Of a stretch of DNA of 64,000 nt, positions 55,206 through 64,000 are shown piece after piece. Location: contig NZ_LT827013.1 in assembly GCF_900169075.1 (NCBI RefSeq), positions 279,554-343,553 of the forward strand. The letters run 5' to 3'. How positions within the stretch are numbered: the stretch's first letter is position 1; every line of letters starts with the position of its first letter. Source of the stretch: Chryseobacterium phocaeense. Its GTDB lineage: Bacteria; Bacteroidota; Bacteroidia; Flavobacteriales; Weeksellaceae. The notes below the pieces were generated by a model. It did not search any database and was not told the origin of the DNA. It saw only the letters and a list, made by a program, of their open reading frames with translations. The position numbers were made by a program, and so were the translations under genes.

Positions 55206-55446
55206 TTTAAGATGATTTATTAATTTTTTATTTTGAATTCGATATATGAATTATTTTTTTTCGTTTTTCACTTTTCAAGAACACTTTTTACTATTTCTGA
55301 TTCAGTTTACTTTGTTTTTATGTTTTTGTATTGATATTGTGAATTATTTTCTTTTAATCGTTGTTTTTATTGGGTGTTATTGATGTTTTCTTAGAATCTT
55401 TTATGAAATAAATATTGTATACTTGTGATGCGAAAAACTTTAAGAT
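55206..55446. other. intergenic region before the S8 protease
   Basis: AT-rich 241 bp; GTATACTTGTG near 55417 resembles a -7 box (one mismatch to TAnnTTTG). No RNA gene or repeat noticed. Confidence 0.3.
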
Positions 55447-58400
55447 ATGAATGTAAAAAAACTACTCACTGCAAAAGTAAACATTTCGAAAGGAGGGACA
55501 AGCCTTCTTAAAAATGCTGCTGTTGCTTTTCTGGGATTATACTCGTATTCGTTTTACGGGCAGGTGCAGAAATTAGATTCCAGATTTGATATTCTCCTGA
55601 AAAATAAAGAAAATGTATCGAAAGGAAAAGCCGTTAAAGAGCTGGAGCGTGATGATATGAAATTAGACCGGCATCTGGTCGTTACTTCCAAAGGAGCCCA
55701 AACCATGTATTCATGCATCATTTATACAAAAAGTCCGGAAAAACTGAAATCTGACGGTATTCTGGTACAAAGCCAGCTGCCTGATTTTGCAACCGCTCTG
55801 GTTACGATTGATGACATTGAAAAACTCATGCAGCTTCCGTATGTGACTTCCGTAATGGCACCTGCATTTGATGTGCTTCATAATGATGTGAGCAGGGCCC
55901 AATCCGGAGCAAGCCTTTTGCAGGATGGGGTTTTCAATAATACAGCGTATAACGGTACCGGAATTCTGGTTGGAGTTTATGATACGGGAATAGACTGGAA
56001 ACATCCTGACTTCAGAAAAGTAAACGACCAGACCAAAAGCAGAATTGTTTCCATCTGGGACCAGACAATTACCGCACAGGGAACAGAAGCTCCTCCCGCA
56101 GGATTTGCAACAGGAGTGGAATATACAAGGGCTCAGATTGAAGATGAACTGGATGGAACTCCTACCGGTTTTGTACGTGAAAATGATATCAACGGTCACG
56201 GAACCCACGTAGCAGGAACAGCTGCCGGAAGTGGGGCAGGCTTTGCAGACCGCAGACATAAAGGTTTTTCTTCTGATGCAGATATTGTTTTTGTAAAAGG
56301 CGGAAACGGTTCTTTCCCTACCACAAATACCATTAATGCCTTAACCTATTTCCGGAATGTAGCTACTGCACTGAACAAACCTATTGTAGTGAATATGAGT
56401 ATCGGAGGACAGGGAAGTGCTCACGATGGAACGGCTTCCCACGAAGTGGCGGTCAACAATTTTACCACCTCGGCCCCGGGAAGGGTAGTAGTGATTTCAG
56501 CAGGAAACGATTACGGAGCCAATCTTCACAGGAAAGTGGATATTGCACCGAATGCTGCGCAGTCTTATGCTTTTACAGTGGGCAGCAATACATCCGCATC
56601 TTCCGTATTTGCATTTTTAATGTATGCGAATAATGATACCGCTGTTACCGCGAAATTAACGACTCCTGACGGGCAGCAATATACACAGAATATCAGCACG
56701 AATACGGCACACAGTATTTTGGGCGGGGGCTTTACGGCAAGCATGTATAACTACTGGAGTACAGATAATAATAAACGTTATGTGCAGTTGGTGATCAGCA
56801 GAAATGTGGGTTCTACAGCGAACTGTCAGGGGAATTATACGCTGGAAATTACCAATAACGGAACCCAGCAGATTACCACTCATGGTTGGCTATACAGTAC
56901 AGGAACAGGAGTTTCAGCAACATTACAGAATGGAGATAATGAATATATAGTAGGAAGTCCCGGTAATGCGTCCAATGCAATTACAGTGGCATCCTATATG
57001 GGAAGAGCAAGCTGGTACACGGCTGCAGGCGGCTATTATACCCTTACCCCGCAGGAATCGATCTCATCATTCAGTTCCCAGGGACCGAGAGTGGATGGCT
57101 TTCAGAAGCCTGATATTACAGGTTCAGGGCAGAATGTGATTTCTTCAAGATCAAGCAATTCCGCGCCGGGAGCTACTGATATTATCAACGGGACCAGTTT
57201 TTATGTGAAAAATCAGGGGACAAGTATGTCATCGCCGGGTATAGCTGGAGCTGTGGGCTTATTATTGCAGGCCAATCCGGGATTAACAGCTGCGCAGGTA
57301 AAAAGCCGTCTTACTTCTAATGCAAGAAAAGACGGAGCTACAGGAAATGTACCTAATGCAAGATGGGGATATGGAAAACTCGATATCTATAAGGCAGTGA
57401 CGGATGAATTGGGATGTGTAGAATCCAATTTTGAAACAGTGACCTATGATGAACCCTACATCATTGCTAATACAGAGAATAACAATTACTTTGACAATAC
57501 TGCGTTGGCAGTGAGATTTACACCGGCATTAACCGGGAAGCTGGGTGGTTTTTCCTTTTTAACAGGGACTTCCACTATTCCAAGCGATATGGCGGTGGAT
57601 ATTCAGATCAGAAAAGTAGATGCCAATGGTGATCCGGGGGAGATCATTGCTACAAAAACAGTAACTTCATGGGTGAATGACATCCAGAGATTTACATGGA
57701 ATTATGTGGATTTATCCGGTTTAAATGTACAGATGGTAACCGGAAAAGACTTCTATATCGTGGTGAATGGTCTCAGCGGAAGAATTTCCATGAAAAACGA
57801 ATCGGTGGCGTCCAGCGGAAGAAGCAAAACATCAGCCAACGGAACCACCTGGTCTGCAAGAACCTTCGACCTTAAAATGAGAGCAACGGTGTATGAAAAC
57901 GTAGCTGAAGTTAAAGTTCTGGCGACATCCAATCAGAATAAAACATCAGCAGTATCAGCAGGAAACAATTATTTCACGAACAATTGTCAGCTGATTTCAA
58001 GAGTGGAAAAAGAAACAGCAAGTACAGTGGCGGGAGATCTTACTTCTAAAGTATGGGTAGATAATGCACAGCCTGGCTATATTTCAAGAAGATATGAAAT
58101 GAATCCTGCGGCCAATGCTGCCACGGCTACAGGAAAAGTGACCCTGTATTTCAAACAGGCGGATTTTGATGCCTATAATCTGACTAATCCGGTGAAATTA
58201 CCTACTTCACCTACAGATAATGCCAATAAAGCCAACCTTATTGTTGAAAAATATTCAGGAACAAGCGCAGGAAATACCGGAACTACAGCATCTTTCGGAA
58301 GTACTGCTGCAGTGATTACTCCTAATGTGGCTGATATTGTATGGAATGAAACCTACCAATACTGGGAAGTGAGTTTTCAGACCACTGGTTTCGGAGGATA

Positions 58401-58686
58401 TTTTGTGAAAACCAACGCTACAGCACTGGGCACAGCGGATGTTAAATTGAATTCAGATGTTAATATCACACCAAATCCTGCAAAAGACTTTGTGAATGTT
58501 GCACTGGGGAGATATTCTAAGGCGGATGTAGCTATTTATGACGCCTCCGGAAAATTGGTTAAAACTGCTGCAGTAACTAATACTGCAGGAAGGATTGATG
58601 TTTCAGGTTTGGTGAAAGGAGTGTATCTGTTTACTATCACTTTAAACGATAATACAAAATTGACCAAAAAAGTAGTAAAAGAATAA
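55447..58686 (+). CDS. S8 subtilisin-type protease with T9SS sorting domain
   Basis: A 1079-aa secreted protease. Signal region: residues 1-39 with the hydrophobic LLKNAAVAFLGLYSYSFYG. Catalytic triad: Asp179 (VYDTGIDW), His251 (NGHGTHVAG), Ser593 (GTSMSSPG), with oxyanion Asn354 in SAGN. An insertion of ~240 residues (380-540) separates the N354 and S593 blocks. The C-terminal PNPAKDFVNVALG...YLFTITLNDN...KKVVKE is a type A sorting domain for T9SS. Extracellular protease, monocistronic, followed by a terminator that overlaps the next promoter. Confidence 0.95.
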   Translation: MNVKKLLTAKVNISKGGTSLLKNAAVAFLGLYSYSFYGQVQKLDSRFDILLKNKENVSKGKAVKELERDDMKLDRHLVVTSKGAQTMYSCIIYTKSPEKLKSDGILVQSQLPDFATALVTIDDIEKLMQLPYVTSVMAPAFDVLHNDVSRAQSGASLLQDGVFNNTAYNGTGILVGVYDTGIDWKHPDFRKVNDQTKSRIVSIWDQTITAQGTEAPPAGFATGVEYTRAQIEDELDGTPTGFVRENDINGHGTHVAGTAAGSGAGFADRRHKGFSSDADIVFVKGGNGSFPTTNTINALTYFRNVATALNKPIVVNMSIGGQGSAHDGTASHEVAVNNFTTSAPGRVVVISAGNDYGANLHRKVDIAPNAAQSYAFTVGSNTSASSVFAFLMYANNDTAVTAKLTTPDGQQYTQNISTNTAHSILGGGFTASMYNYWSTDNNKRYVQLVISRNVGSTANCQGNYTLEITNNGTQQITTHGWLYSTGTGVSATLQNGDNEYIVGSPGNASNAITVASYMGRASWYTAAGGYYTLTPQESISSFSSQGPRVDGFQKPDITGSGQNVISSRSSNSAPGATDIINGTSFYVKNQGTSMSSPGIAGAVGLLLQANPGLTAAQVKSRLTSNARKDGATGNVPNARWGYGKLDIYKAVTDELGCVESNFETVTYDEPYIIANTENNNYFDNTALAVRFTPALTGKLGGFSFLTGTSTIPSDMAVDIQIRKVDANGDPGEIIATKTVTSWVNDIQRFTWNYVDLSGLNVQMVTGKDFYIVVNGLSGRISMKNESVASSGRSKTSANGTTWSARTFDLKMRATVYENVAEVKVLATSNQNKTSAVSAGNNYFTNNCQLISRVEKETASTVAGDLTSKVWVDNAQPGYISRRYEMNPAANAATATGKVTLYFKQADFDAYNLTNPVKLPTSPTDNANKANLIVEKYSGTSAGNTGTTASFGSTAAVITPNVADIVWNETYQYWEVSFQTTGFGGYFVKTNATALGTADVKLNSDVNITPNPAKDFVNVALGRYSKADVAIYDASGKLVKTAAVTNTAGRIDVSGLVKGVYLFTITLNDNTKLTKKVVKE

Positions 58687-58717
58687 GCGTCGGATATCCG
58701 GTACAGATCATATGGAA

Positions 58718-58748
58718 AGCAGCAGTTGTATAACTGTTGCTTTTTTTA
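58718..58748 (+). terminator. terminator of S8 protease gene
   Basis: Stem AGCAGCAGTT/AACTGTTGCT (58718-58727/58732-58741, one G.T pair) and T7. It overlaps the promoter of the following gene. Confidence 0.75.
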
Positions 58749-58754
58749 TATTTG
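58726..58754 (+). promoter_or_regulatory. promoter of the DUF6702 gene
   Basis: TTG at 58726-58728 and TATATTTG at 58747-58754, spaced by 18 nt, match the flavobacterial consensus closely. ATG at 58771 follows after 16 nt. Confidence 0.7.
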
Positions 58755-58770
58755 TTCAAAAATAGAATCA

Positions 58771-59286
58771 ATGCCGGGTAAAATTTTTTTCGCATGTTTT
58801 TTTGCAGTCGTTTTTATTCTTCAAAGTTTTACAGGAACTGATAATGTTCATCCTTACCATGTAGGATCGGTGGAGATTAATTATAATTCAAAATCCAGGA
58901 CCTTCGAGGTGACCGGCCGGTTTTTTCTTGATGATTTAGAAAACGGACTGGGCAGAAAATATGGAAGCTCTTTTCATTTTAATGACGAAAAATATAAAGC
59001 TAAACTGAATGATGCCCTTGAAAGATACTGTGCAGAATATTTTAAATTGAAGGCTGACGGCAGGTTTTTAAAAGTAAATTATGTTGGCTACGAAGAAGAC
59101 AGCGAGTCGGTCAATATTTTTCTTGAATCCGAAGCCGTTTCTGCTCCCAAAAAACTGGAGGCGGCCGTGAGCTTTCTGTATAACCTTTTTGATGACCAGA
59201 TCAATATTGTCCATATGATCCTGAACGGACAAAGGAAAAGTGAAAAACTTACCTATCCCAATCGTTACCTCTATCAGCAGTTTTAG
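58771..59286 (+). CDS. DUF6702 family exported protein
   Basis: A 171-aa protein from the ATG at 58771; the ATG at 58726 lies upstream of the promoter and is not used. Signal-like MPGKIFFACFFAVVFILQSFTG, then HPYHVGSVEINYNSKSRTFEVTGRFFLDDLE and IVHMILNG, matching DUF6702. Predicted periplasmic beta-rich protein of unknown function, downstream of a T9SS protease. Confidence 0.82.
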   Translation: MPGKIFFACFFAVVFILQSFTGTDNVHPYHVGSVEINYNSKSRTFEVTGRFFLDDLENGLGRKYGSSFHFNDEKYKAKLNDALERYCAEYFKLKADGRFLKVNYVGYEEDSESVNIFLESEAVSAPKKLEAAVSFLYNLFDDQINIVHMILNGQRKSEKLTYPNRYLYQQF

Positions 59287-59632
59287 AAGAAACCTTCTCC
59301 GGTTTATTAATTCAAGGTTTATTCGCACGAATATTAAATCACTAATAAATGAAATATTGTATTAGTGTGTTAGAGTTTGTAATACATTTGATAATATTAA
59401 GTTTTCAATATAATTGATAAATAATTAATGATTTTAAATTTATAAATAATTTTTAGTTAATTTATTATTAATTTACATAATTTATGTTTAAAATTAGTTA
59501 TATTTGTTTGTGCTGATTCCACGCATTTAATTTTATTCGATTTTTATAAATGAATATTAATGTGTGATTAGCGTACGGTTTTGTTAGAGGTATGATTTGA
59601 ATTTTTACAGAAAATATTAAAAACTCATAAGT
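59287..59632. other. 346-bp strongly AT-rich intergenic region
   Basis: No gene, repeat or RNA fold noticed. Multiple TTAATTTAT-like tracts and long T/A runs suggest upstream promoter DNA for the tail-fiber-like gene. Confidence 0.3.
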
Positions 59633-61111
59633 ATGAAACCAATTTATTCTTTACTGGCTTTATTCGTAATGTCTACTGTTTGCTTTGGTCAGGTAGGTAT
59701 TGCGACAAACAATCCGCAATCAACATTGGATGTTACCGGAAACGGAACCTCCACTGCTACTAAAGACGGAATGATGGCTCCAAGGATTACCAGGCAGCAG
59801 CTGGCAGCCAAAGTAGCGGGAACTTATACCGCAGCACAATCAGGATCCATGGTTTACGTTACAGATGCTACCACACCTACCGGAACCATTCCAAGTGTAG
59901 CACAAACGGTTGAGATTACCGCAGCAGGCTATTATTTTTTTAACGGAACCCTGTGGAAGAACGTCAATGACAATATCGTCAATCTTTACAATTCAAACGG
60001 AACACTTACAGGACCAAGAACCGTTACGCAGGCTGCCAATACGCTTGCTTTTACGGGAACTGCGGTTAACGCTTTTTCCGTAGACGGGACTACTTTTTCT
60101 GTAGATGCAGCCAATGACAGGATAGGAATCGGAAACAGTGCACCGGTGGTGAAACTTGATATTGTAGGAACTACATTCGGGATGAAAAGCGCTGCGGGAA
60201 GTGGAAGCTGGGATAATATCTGGTTTAATGTTACTCCAAGTATTCCTTCCATTAATGCATCCGGAGCAGAATCAGGACTTCAGTTTAATGTGGGGGCGAA
60301 CTCTACAGGAACATATGGAGACGGACAAACCCTGACAACAGTCGCTACAATGCTGTCCAACGGAAATATGGGCGTAGGCTCCACAAGTCCCACAAGAAAG
60401 CTTCATGTAGAAGGAAGCAGTTTATTTAACGCAGCAGTGACCACATCGGTGACAAAAAATGCCATTGACATTAATATCGGGCAGGATGGTTTTGGTTATG
60501 GGAACAGAACCGATAATTTCGGGATTAATGTGAGGTCAGCCTCTACGGTGGGAACCGGTGCTGTGGCCAGAATAAATTTCGGAGATGTGAATACAACGAC
60601 TGCCGGTCTTGGAAAATACCTTTCCTTCAGTGTAGGAAATGGCTTAAATGAACTGATGTATATGACAGATAATAACGGCGGAAGAGTAGGAATCGGAACC
60701 ACAACGCCTACAGAAAAGCTTCATGTTATCGGAAATATCCTGGCTTCAGGAACCATTACGCCTTCAGATATCAGAATCAAGAAAGATATTGTCGATAATT
60801 CGTACGGATTAAAAGAAATTCTCGGGTTGCGTACAATCAGTTACAGATATAAAGACGAATCATTAAGTAAGGACAAAAAAGTAGGATTTGTTGCACAGGA
60901 AATAAAAGCTGCTATGCCCGAACTGATAACAACAGCCAGTGATGAGATGAAAACCCTTGGGGTAAACTATGCTGAAATGACGGTTATTCTTACAAAAGCA
61001 GTCCAGCAGCAGCAGGAAATGCTTCAGAAACAGGAAGAAATGCTGAAAAGACAGCAGGAGCAGATCAATTTCCTGAAAACAGAAATCAAAAAATTGAAAA
61101 CCCATCTATAA
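59633..61111 (+). CDS. exported tail-fiber-domain protein with C-terminal S74 chaperone
   Basis: A 492-aa precursor with a signal peptide (MKPIYSLLALFVMSTVCFGQ). Repeated blocks TLDVTGN, RLHVEGS-like (KLHVEGS, KLHVIGN) and GIGT... make a fibre stalk. C-terminally SDIRIKKDIVDNSYGLKEIL and VGFVAQEIKAAMPELI match the S74 intramolecular chaperone, which trimerises fibres and cleaves itself. A coiled-coil with repeated QKQEEMLKR ends it. Probably an extracellular adhesin-like fibre; no phage genes surround it. Confidence 0.87.
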   Translation: MKPIYSLLALFVMSTVCFGQVGIATNNPQSTLDVTGNGTSTATKDGMMAPRITRQQLAAKVAGTYTAAQSGSMVYVTDATTPTGTIPSVAQTVEITAAGYYFFNGTLWKNVNDNIVNLYNSNGTLTGPRTVTQAANTLAFTGTAVNAFSVDGTTFSVDAANDRIGIGNSAPVVKLDIVGTTFGMKSAAGSGSWDNIWFNVTPSIPSINASGAESGLQFNVGANSTGTYGDGQTLTTVATMLSNGNMGVGSTSPTRKLHVEGSSLFNAAVTTSVTKNAIDINIGQDGFGYGNRTDNFGINVRSASTVGTGAVARINFGDVNTTTAGLGKYLSFSVGNGLNELMYMTDNNGGRVGIGTTTPTEKLHVIGNILASGTITPSDIRIKKDIVDNSYGLKEILGLRTISYRYKDESLSKDKKVGFVAQEIKAAMPELITTASDEMKTLGVNYAEMTVILTKAVQQQQEMLQKQEEMLKRQQEQINFLKTEIKKLKTHL

Positions 61112-61167
61112 TCCCATTAAATTTTCATACAACAGGCAGGATAAGGCAGCAGATTCTAACAACACAA

Positions 61168-61203
61168 ATAAAAACACTTACGTTCCCTGTGAGTGTTTTT
61201 TTA
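61168..61203. terminator. bidirectional terminator
   Basis: Stem AAAACACTTAC/GTGAGTGTTTT (61171-61181/61189-61199) with one G.T, 7-nt loop, T tract. Between the fibre gene (+) and AcpH gene (-). Confidence 0.8.
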
Positions 61204-61797
61204 TTGGTGATCCAACTGCAGCAGCGTATTGATCCCTTTAGCGTGGGCAAGAAGATCCGGAAAAAAATCGTTGTAACATTCCTGCAGAAAAGGTTTGTTT
61301 TTCAGGAAGGCTTCATAAACGGGAATGTCAGGATCCAGATATTTAGCTTTATGAAGAACATTCCGGATGCTGAATTTGATTCCCCAATCCTCACGGTAAT
61401 TATACAGCCAGTCATCTTCTTCCATTTTTACCAGCATCTTTTTAAAATTTTCCGGAAGCCATTCCTGATGTTCGTTCAGAACCCTATAAACCCTTAGTGA
61501 ATGGGCTTTCCATTCGGCCGTAGAATGGAGGCTGAGGTCTGTGGCCACGAAATAATCCATCGCAACATCTACAAAAGCGCCTGCGTACAGCCTTACTAAA
61601 GGAGAAAAAACTCTTTTGGCTTCATGAATGGCAGGATGCGAATCTGTGAACGTATCTACCGCCCTGTGTAACGTAATACCGTCCTGGATCTCCTTCGGAA
61701 AAGAATAACGGTCTTTGTTTCTGATAAAATCCTCAAGAAACTGTCCTACAATCTGGCCGTCCGAAAAACTGAGAAAAGAATGGGCTAAATAATTCAT
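61201..61797 (-). CDS. acyl carrier protein phosphodiesterase (AcpH-like)
   Basis: A 198-aa cytoplasmic protein: NYLAHSFLSFSDGQIVGQFLEDFIR at the start, GITLHRAVDTFTDSHP and FVDVAMDYFVATDL, the His/Asp metal ligands of the AcpH (DUF479) family, which removes 4'-phosphopantetheine from ACP. Last of a three-gene operon whose neighbouring starts overlap as ATGA. Confidence 0.9.
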   Translation of the reverse strand: MNYLAHSFLSFSDGQIVGQFLEDFIRNKDRYSFPKEIQDGITLHRAVDTFTDSHPAIHEAKRVFSPLVRLYAGAFVDVAMDYFVATDLSLHSTAEWKAHSLRVYRVLNEHQEWLPENFKKMLVKMEEDDWLYNYREDWGIKFSIRNVLHKAKYLDPDIPVYEAFLKNKPFLQECYNDFFPDLLAHAKGINTLLQLDHQ

Positions 61798-62501
61798 AAA
61801 CGAATATAGAAATTTTTAGAGAATAACCTGCCATCAGAAAAAGTCTCGACCCAGACTCCCTGATCGGTTTCCCTATATTTAAAATCAATCTCATTCAAAA
61901 TCATTTCCTCAGGAGAAATAATGCTGAGGTAGAGCTCATCATCGCTCACAAGACTTAGGTATTGGACAGGATGAGAAAAGTTGTTTTTAATCTGGAGGTC
62001 TTTATAACCATAAACCACCGTAGAATCGGCACCCAAAGGGGTAAAACGCTCTTCTTCTTTATAAATATCGATGGAATGCGGATATCTTTCAATAACAGTC
62101 AATCCCGCCTGCAATGAAGCATAATACAGAATGGATGAAAACTGGCAGATACCACCACCAGTGCTGCTGGAGATATTATTTTTAATCAGATTTCTGCCTT
62201 CCTTGAAATTATTTCTTTCCGTAGGTTTCCCGATTAATTTCCAGAAAGAAAATACTTCCCCGGGATAGATAACCAGATGATGGATCTTATCACTCACCAC
62301 TTTTAGATTGTGAATTTTATTTTCATTGAATGCCCCCTTCTTGATAGGCTGCTTAAGCTCAATGCGATGATTACCAAGATGTTCCTGATGGTACTTATCT
62401 GAATAGCGGTGACCTGATTTTTGCTCCTCAAAATACCGCTGTATTAATCTGATCCTTAGTTTTAAAGGATCAGGGAGCCATTTTTTTAGGACCCGTTTCA
62501 T
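61794..62501 (-). CDS. VanW family protein
   Basis: A 235-aa protein; the ATG at 62501 overlaps the methyltransferase stop as ATGA and is clearly the true start (the longer frame overlaps coding). VanW hallmarks: VIYPGEVFSFWKLIGK, STGGGICQFSSILYYASLQAGL and PHSIDIY. VanW is usually Gram-positive and of unknown biochemical role. Its gene overlaps AcpH by 4 bp (ATGA). Confidence 0.9.
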   Translation of the reverse strand: MKRVLKKWLPDPLKLRIRLIQRYFEEQKSGHRYSDKYHQEHLGNHRIELKQPIKKGAFNENKIHNLKVVSDKIHHLVIYPGEVFSFWKLIGKPTERNNFKEGRNLIKNNISSSTGGGICQFSSILYYASLQAGLTVIERYPHSIDIYKEEERFTPLGADSTVVYGYKDLQIKNNFSHPVQYLSLVSDDELYLSIISPEEMILNEIDFKYRETDQGVWVETFSDGRLFSKNFYIRL

Positions 62502-63166
62502 TTCTTTTCCAGTACTACAATGTGATACGACGCCCATTTTTTCAGGAAACTCCTGCACAGCAGAATGTCCAGGGGCAGGAAGAATTTCCTTAAGCTTTTG
62601 GGAAGCCTGTGAACCGGAAACAGCAAAACGCCCGTTGTACTTTTAAGATTCCACTGGCTGTCCGTTAATATTGAAACTTCCTGGGAAGTAAAACTGTTGC
62701 CCGCATGCCAGTCTTCCTGAGGCGATATGGTCTTTCTTCTGGCTTTTGTGGGGAAATCAAAAATCAGAACTCCGCGGTTATTTAATTTCCGGAAGCATTC
62801 ATTGAAGAATCTTGTGGTTTCCTCTTTCGTTTGGTGCATGATTACGTGAAAGCAGAAGATACAATCAAATTCAGTATCAAAAGGAATGTTTGAGATTTCT
62901 CCGGCAGCCGTTATTTTTTGCGGATGTTTTTTTGCAGCAATGGCGAGCATCTTTTCGCTGAAGTCTGTACCGTGGGTGGCAAACTCCAGCAACCGTCCCG
63001 TTCCACATCCCAGATCCAGAACTTTCTGATATTTTTTACCTCTGAAAAAAGAATTCAGAAATGCTTTTTCCTGCTGGTCAATATATTTCCCGTAGGAATT
63101 TTCAAAGCGGTTTTCATCGTAAGTGTCGGCAAGGTGATCATAGTATTCATGGATACTGTTATTCAT
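62498..63166 (-). CDS. class I SAM-dependent methyltransferase
   Basis: A 222-aa methyltransferase with motif I VLDLGCGTGR (49-58), a following acidic loop at GTDFSEKML and FHVIMHQTKEETTRF. Acceptor unknown. First gene of the methyltransferase/VanW/AcpH operon; no terminator between genes. Confidence 0.9.
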   Translation of the reverse strand: MNNSIHEYYDHLADTYDENRFENSYGKYIDQQEKAFLNSFFRGKKYQKVLDLGCGTGRLLEFATHGTDFSEKMLAIAAKKHPQKITAAGEISNIPFDTEFDCIFCFHVIMHQTKEETTRFFNECFRKLNNRGVLIFDFPTKARRKTISPQEDWHAGNSFTSQEVSILTDSQWNLKSTTGVLLFPVHRLPKSLRKFFLPLDILLCRSFLKKWASYHIVVLEKK

Positions 63167-63363
63167 GATTTGAGTTTCTTTATATAAAAATAAATAATCC
63201 CCCGTAATCTTTCAAAAAATATCCACTTTTAAATCTTATGCTTAACATTGCCCTCAATCTTCTAAGCTCCGGTTTTTCCTTGTAAATCTTAATGGATCCT
63301 GTTTTGCTACTTTTTATTCCTTCTTGGTATTTTTAATTCTTACACAAACATATTTATTCAATA

Positions 63364-63415
63364 GAAGCGGGCTTTAGCCCGCTTTCACTATTAATAAAAT
63401 AAAACGGCTTTAGCC
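63364..63415. repeat. AGCGGGCTTTAGCCCGC repeat (third copy) and CGGCTTTAGCCG palindrome
   Basis: AAGCGGGCTTTAGCCCGC (63365-63382) is preceded by ATTCAATAG as in the copies near 52 kb; CGGCTTTAGCCG follows after ~20 nt (63405-63416). Short REP-like palindromes in non-coding DNA. Confidence 0.8.
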
Positions 63416-63460
63416 GAAACTTAAGTTCCAGGATTTTCGTATATCCTGTTATGTAATTTA

Positions 63461-63500
63461 AAAAAATCTGCTTTATCTGCCTGATCTGCGTGAGGTATTT
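63461..63500. repeat. ATCTGC micro-repeat unit
   Basis: ATCTGC occurs three times at 9-nt spacing (ATCTGCTTTATCTGCCTGAT...). The same pattern lies at 16161-16195 and, inverted, at 52001-52037. Confidence 0.7.
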
Positions 63501-63734
63501 CATTACCATTATTTAAATTGAGAAACATTGCTTCCTCGATGATCATATAATCCAATCTTATTTCCTGGCTCTTCCTGGAATAATTCCTCAATTATAATCC
63601 TATTTTTCCAACGCTAAGCTGATATCTCCTTAATGTGGATAACTCCATATTATATGCAGTTTACATTAAATCAGAACCTTACAAGGGTATTTATCCCCAA
63701 TCCCCGCTGTATATGAATTTTATGTTAAATAAAC

Positions 63735-63766
63735 TTGTTTCGTGTGTAGATAAGGGTGTATCTTTG
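63735..63766 (+). promoter_or_regulatory. strong promoter P1 (tandem, rRNA-operon-like)
   Basis: TTG at 63735-63737 and TATCTTTG at 63759-63766 with 21-nt spacing. Lies upstream of P2 in a non-coding leader. Confidence 0.75.
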
Positions 63767-63885
63767 CCCCACTGAAAACGAGAGTATTTGGTAAGCGCAG
63801 AAGAGCTATTAAAGAAGCGAAATTATTTACACTACTTAAAAAAAGATACATACCAAAAAGCTTTTAATTTTTATTCAGATAAAAG

Positions 63886-63915
63886 TTGTGGGATTTAAAA
63901 AAGTTTGTATCTTTG
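63886..63915 (+). promoter_or_regulatory. strong promoter P2 (tandem, rRNA-operon-like)
   Basis: TTG at 63886-63888 and TATCTTTG at 63908-63915 with 19-nt spacing, a perfect flavobacterial promoter. The transcript would begin near GCAGTCCGG and run out of the window. Confidence 0.8.
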
Positions 63916-64000
63916 CAGTCCGGTTCGCCGGGGCGCAGGAGTAGATAAGGATAGGGTTTTTAAAAGAGGTTAAGGTTACTAAAAAAAACTTTAAAATTTT
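63916..64000 (+). other. 5' leader of a probable rRNA operon (continues beyond window)
   Basis: After P2 the DNA is CCGGTTCGCCGGGGCG... followed by AT-rich spacer to the edge, with no ORF. Position and promoter strength suggest a 16S rRNA leader, but the rRNA itself is not in the window. Confidence 0.45.

Noticed and set aside
59633..61111. Prophage signal from the tail-fiber-like gene
   Set aside because: The protein has a signal peptide and no other phage structural, packaging or integrase genes surround it.
63788..63898. TTG-started 36-codon frame between the two edge promoters
   Set aside because: Only a TTG start, rare codons, and placement in a promoter leader; likely chance.

Overview
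The window reads as chromosome of a Bacteroidota/Flavobacteriia bacterium, most likely Chryseobacterium or a close Weeksellaceae relative. Evidence: AT-rich DNA, promoters of the flavobacterial type (TTG about 19 nt before TAnnTTTG), almost no Shine-Dalgarno sites, secreted proteases with C-terminal T9SS-type sorting domains, DUF2490/DUF6702/HupE-like families, an FMN riboswitch before a stand-alone ribB, and a GroEL ending in a Gly/Met tail. Most genes are on the minus strand. This is inference from sequence reading; no database search was possible.

Layout. 1-5 kb: end of a Crp/Fnr regulator, an alpha/beta hydrolase, an ABC exporter and a secreted M43 protease. 5.2-7.7 kb: tightly overlapping four-gene operon (hydrolase, ECF sigma factor with a frameshift, 4-TM protein, methyltransferase). 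8.3-13.7 kb: KgtP-type permease, phosphatase/XRE/DUF2975 operon and small membrane proteins. 13.8-25.4 kb: TonB-type barrel, FMN riboswitch plus ribB, divergent AraC/MBL pair, DHFR-like/hydrolase/DUF2200 operon, beta-propeller, DinB, class C beta-lactamase-like hydrolase, tautomerase.

25.5-38.7 kb is accessory in character: many short lipoproteins and hypotheticals, an Imm33 (DUF2185) plus DUF6985 pair, coding remnants flanked by near-direct repeats, an M48 and an unusual signal-less matrixin protease, and a six-blade Kelch protein. 39-42.8 kb is a small island: orphan 173-aa protein, three tandem ~186-bp hairpin repeats, a rod-shaped structured RNA (6S-like), an XRE regulator, and a two-gene module of an AAA/OLD-like ATPase overlapping a PD-(D/E)XK-like protein. 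It abuts groEL-groES and is the best candidate here for an undescribed (anti-phage-like) system.

43-64 kb returns to conserved genes: groL/groS, an unlisted 43-aa GG-leader peptide, a dicarboxylate symporter, CitMHS plus DUF2490, and a divergent LytS/LytTR two-component pair that probably senses or regulates carboxylate uptake; then M1 peptidase, HupE-like protein, S8 T9SS protease, DUF6702 protein, tail-fiber/S74 protein, and an AcpH/VanW/methyltransferase operon. The right edge holds two tandem strong promoters that look like the leader of an rRNA operon lying beyond the window. Several families of intergenic repeats recur through the window.
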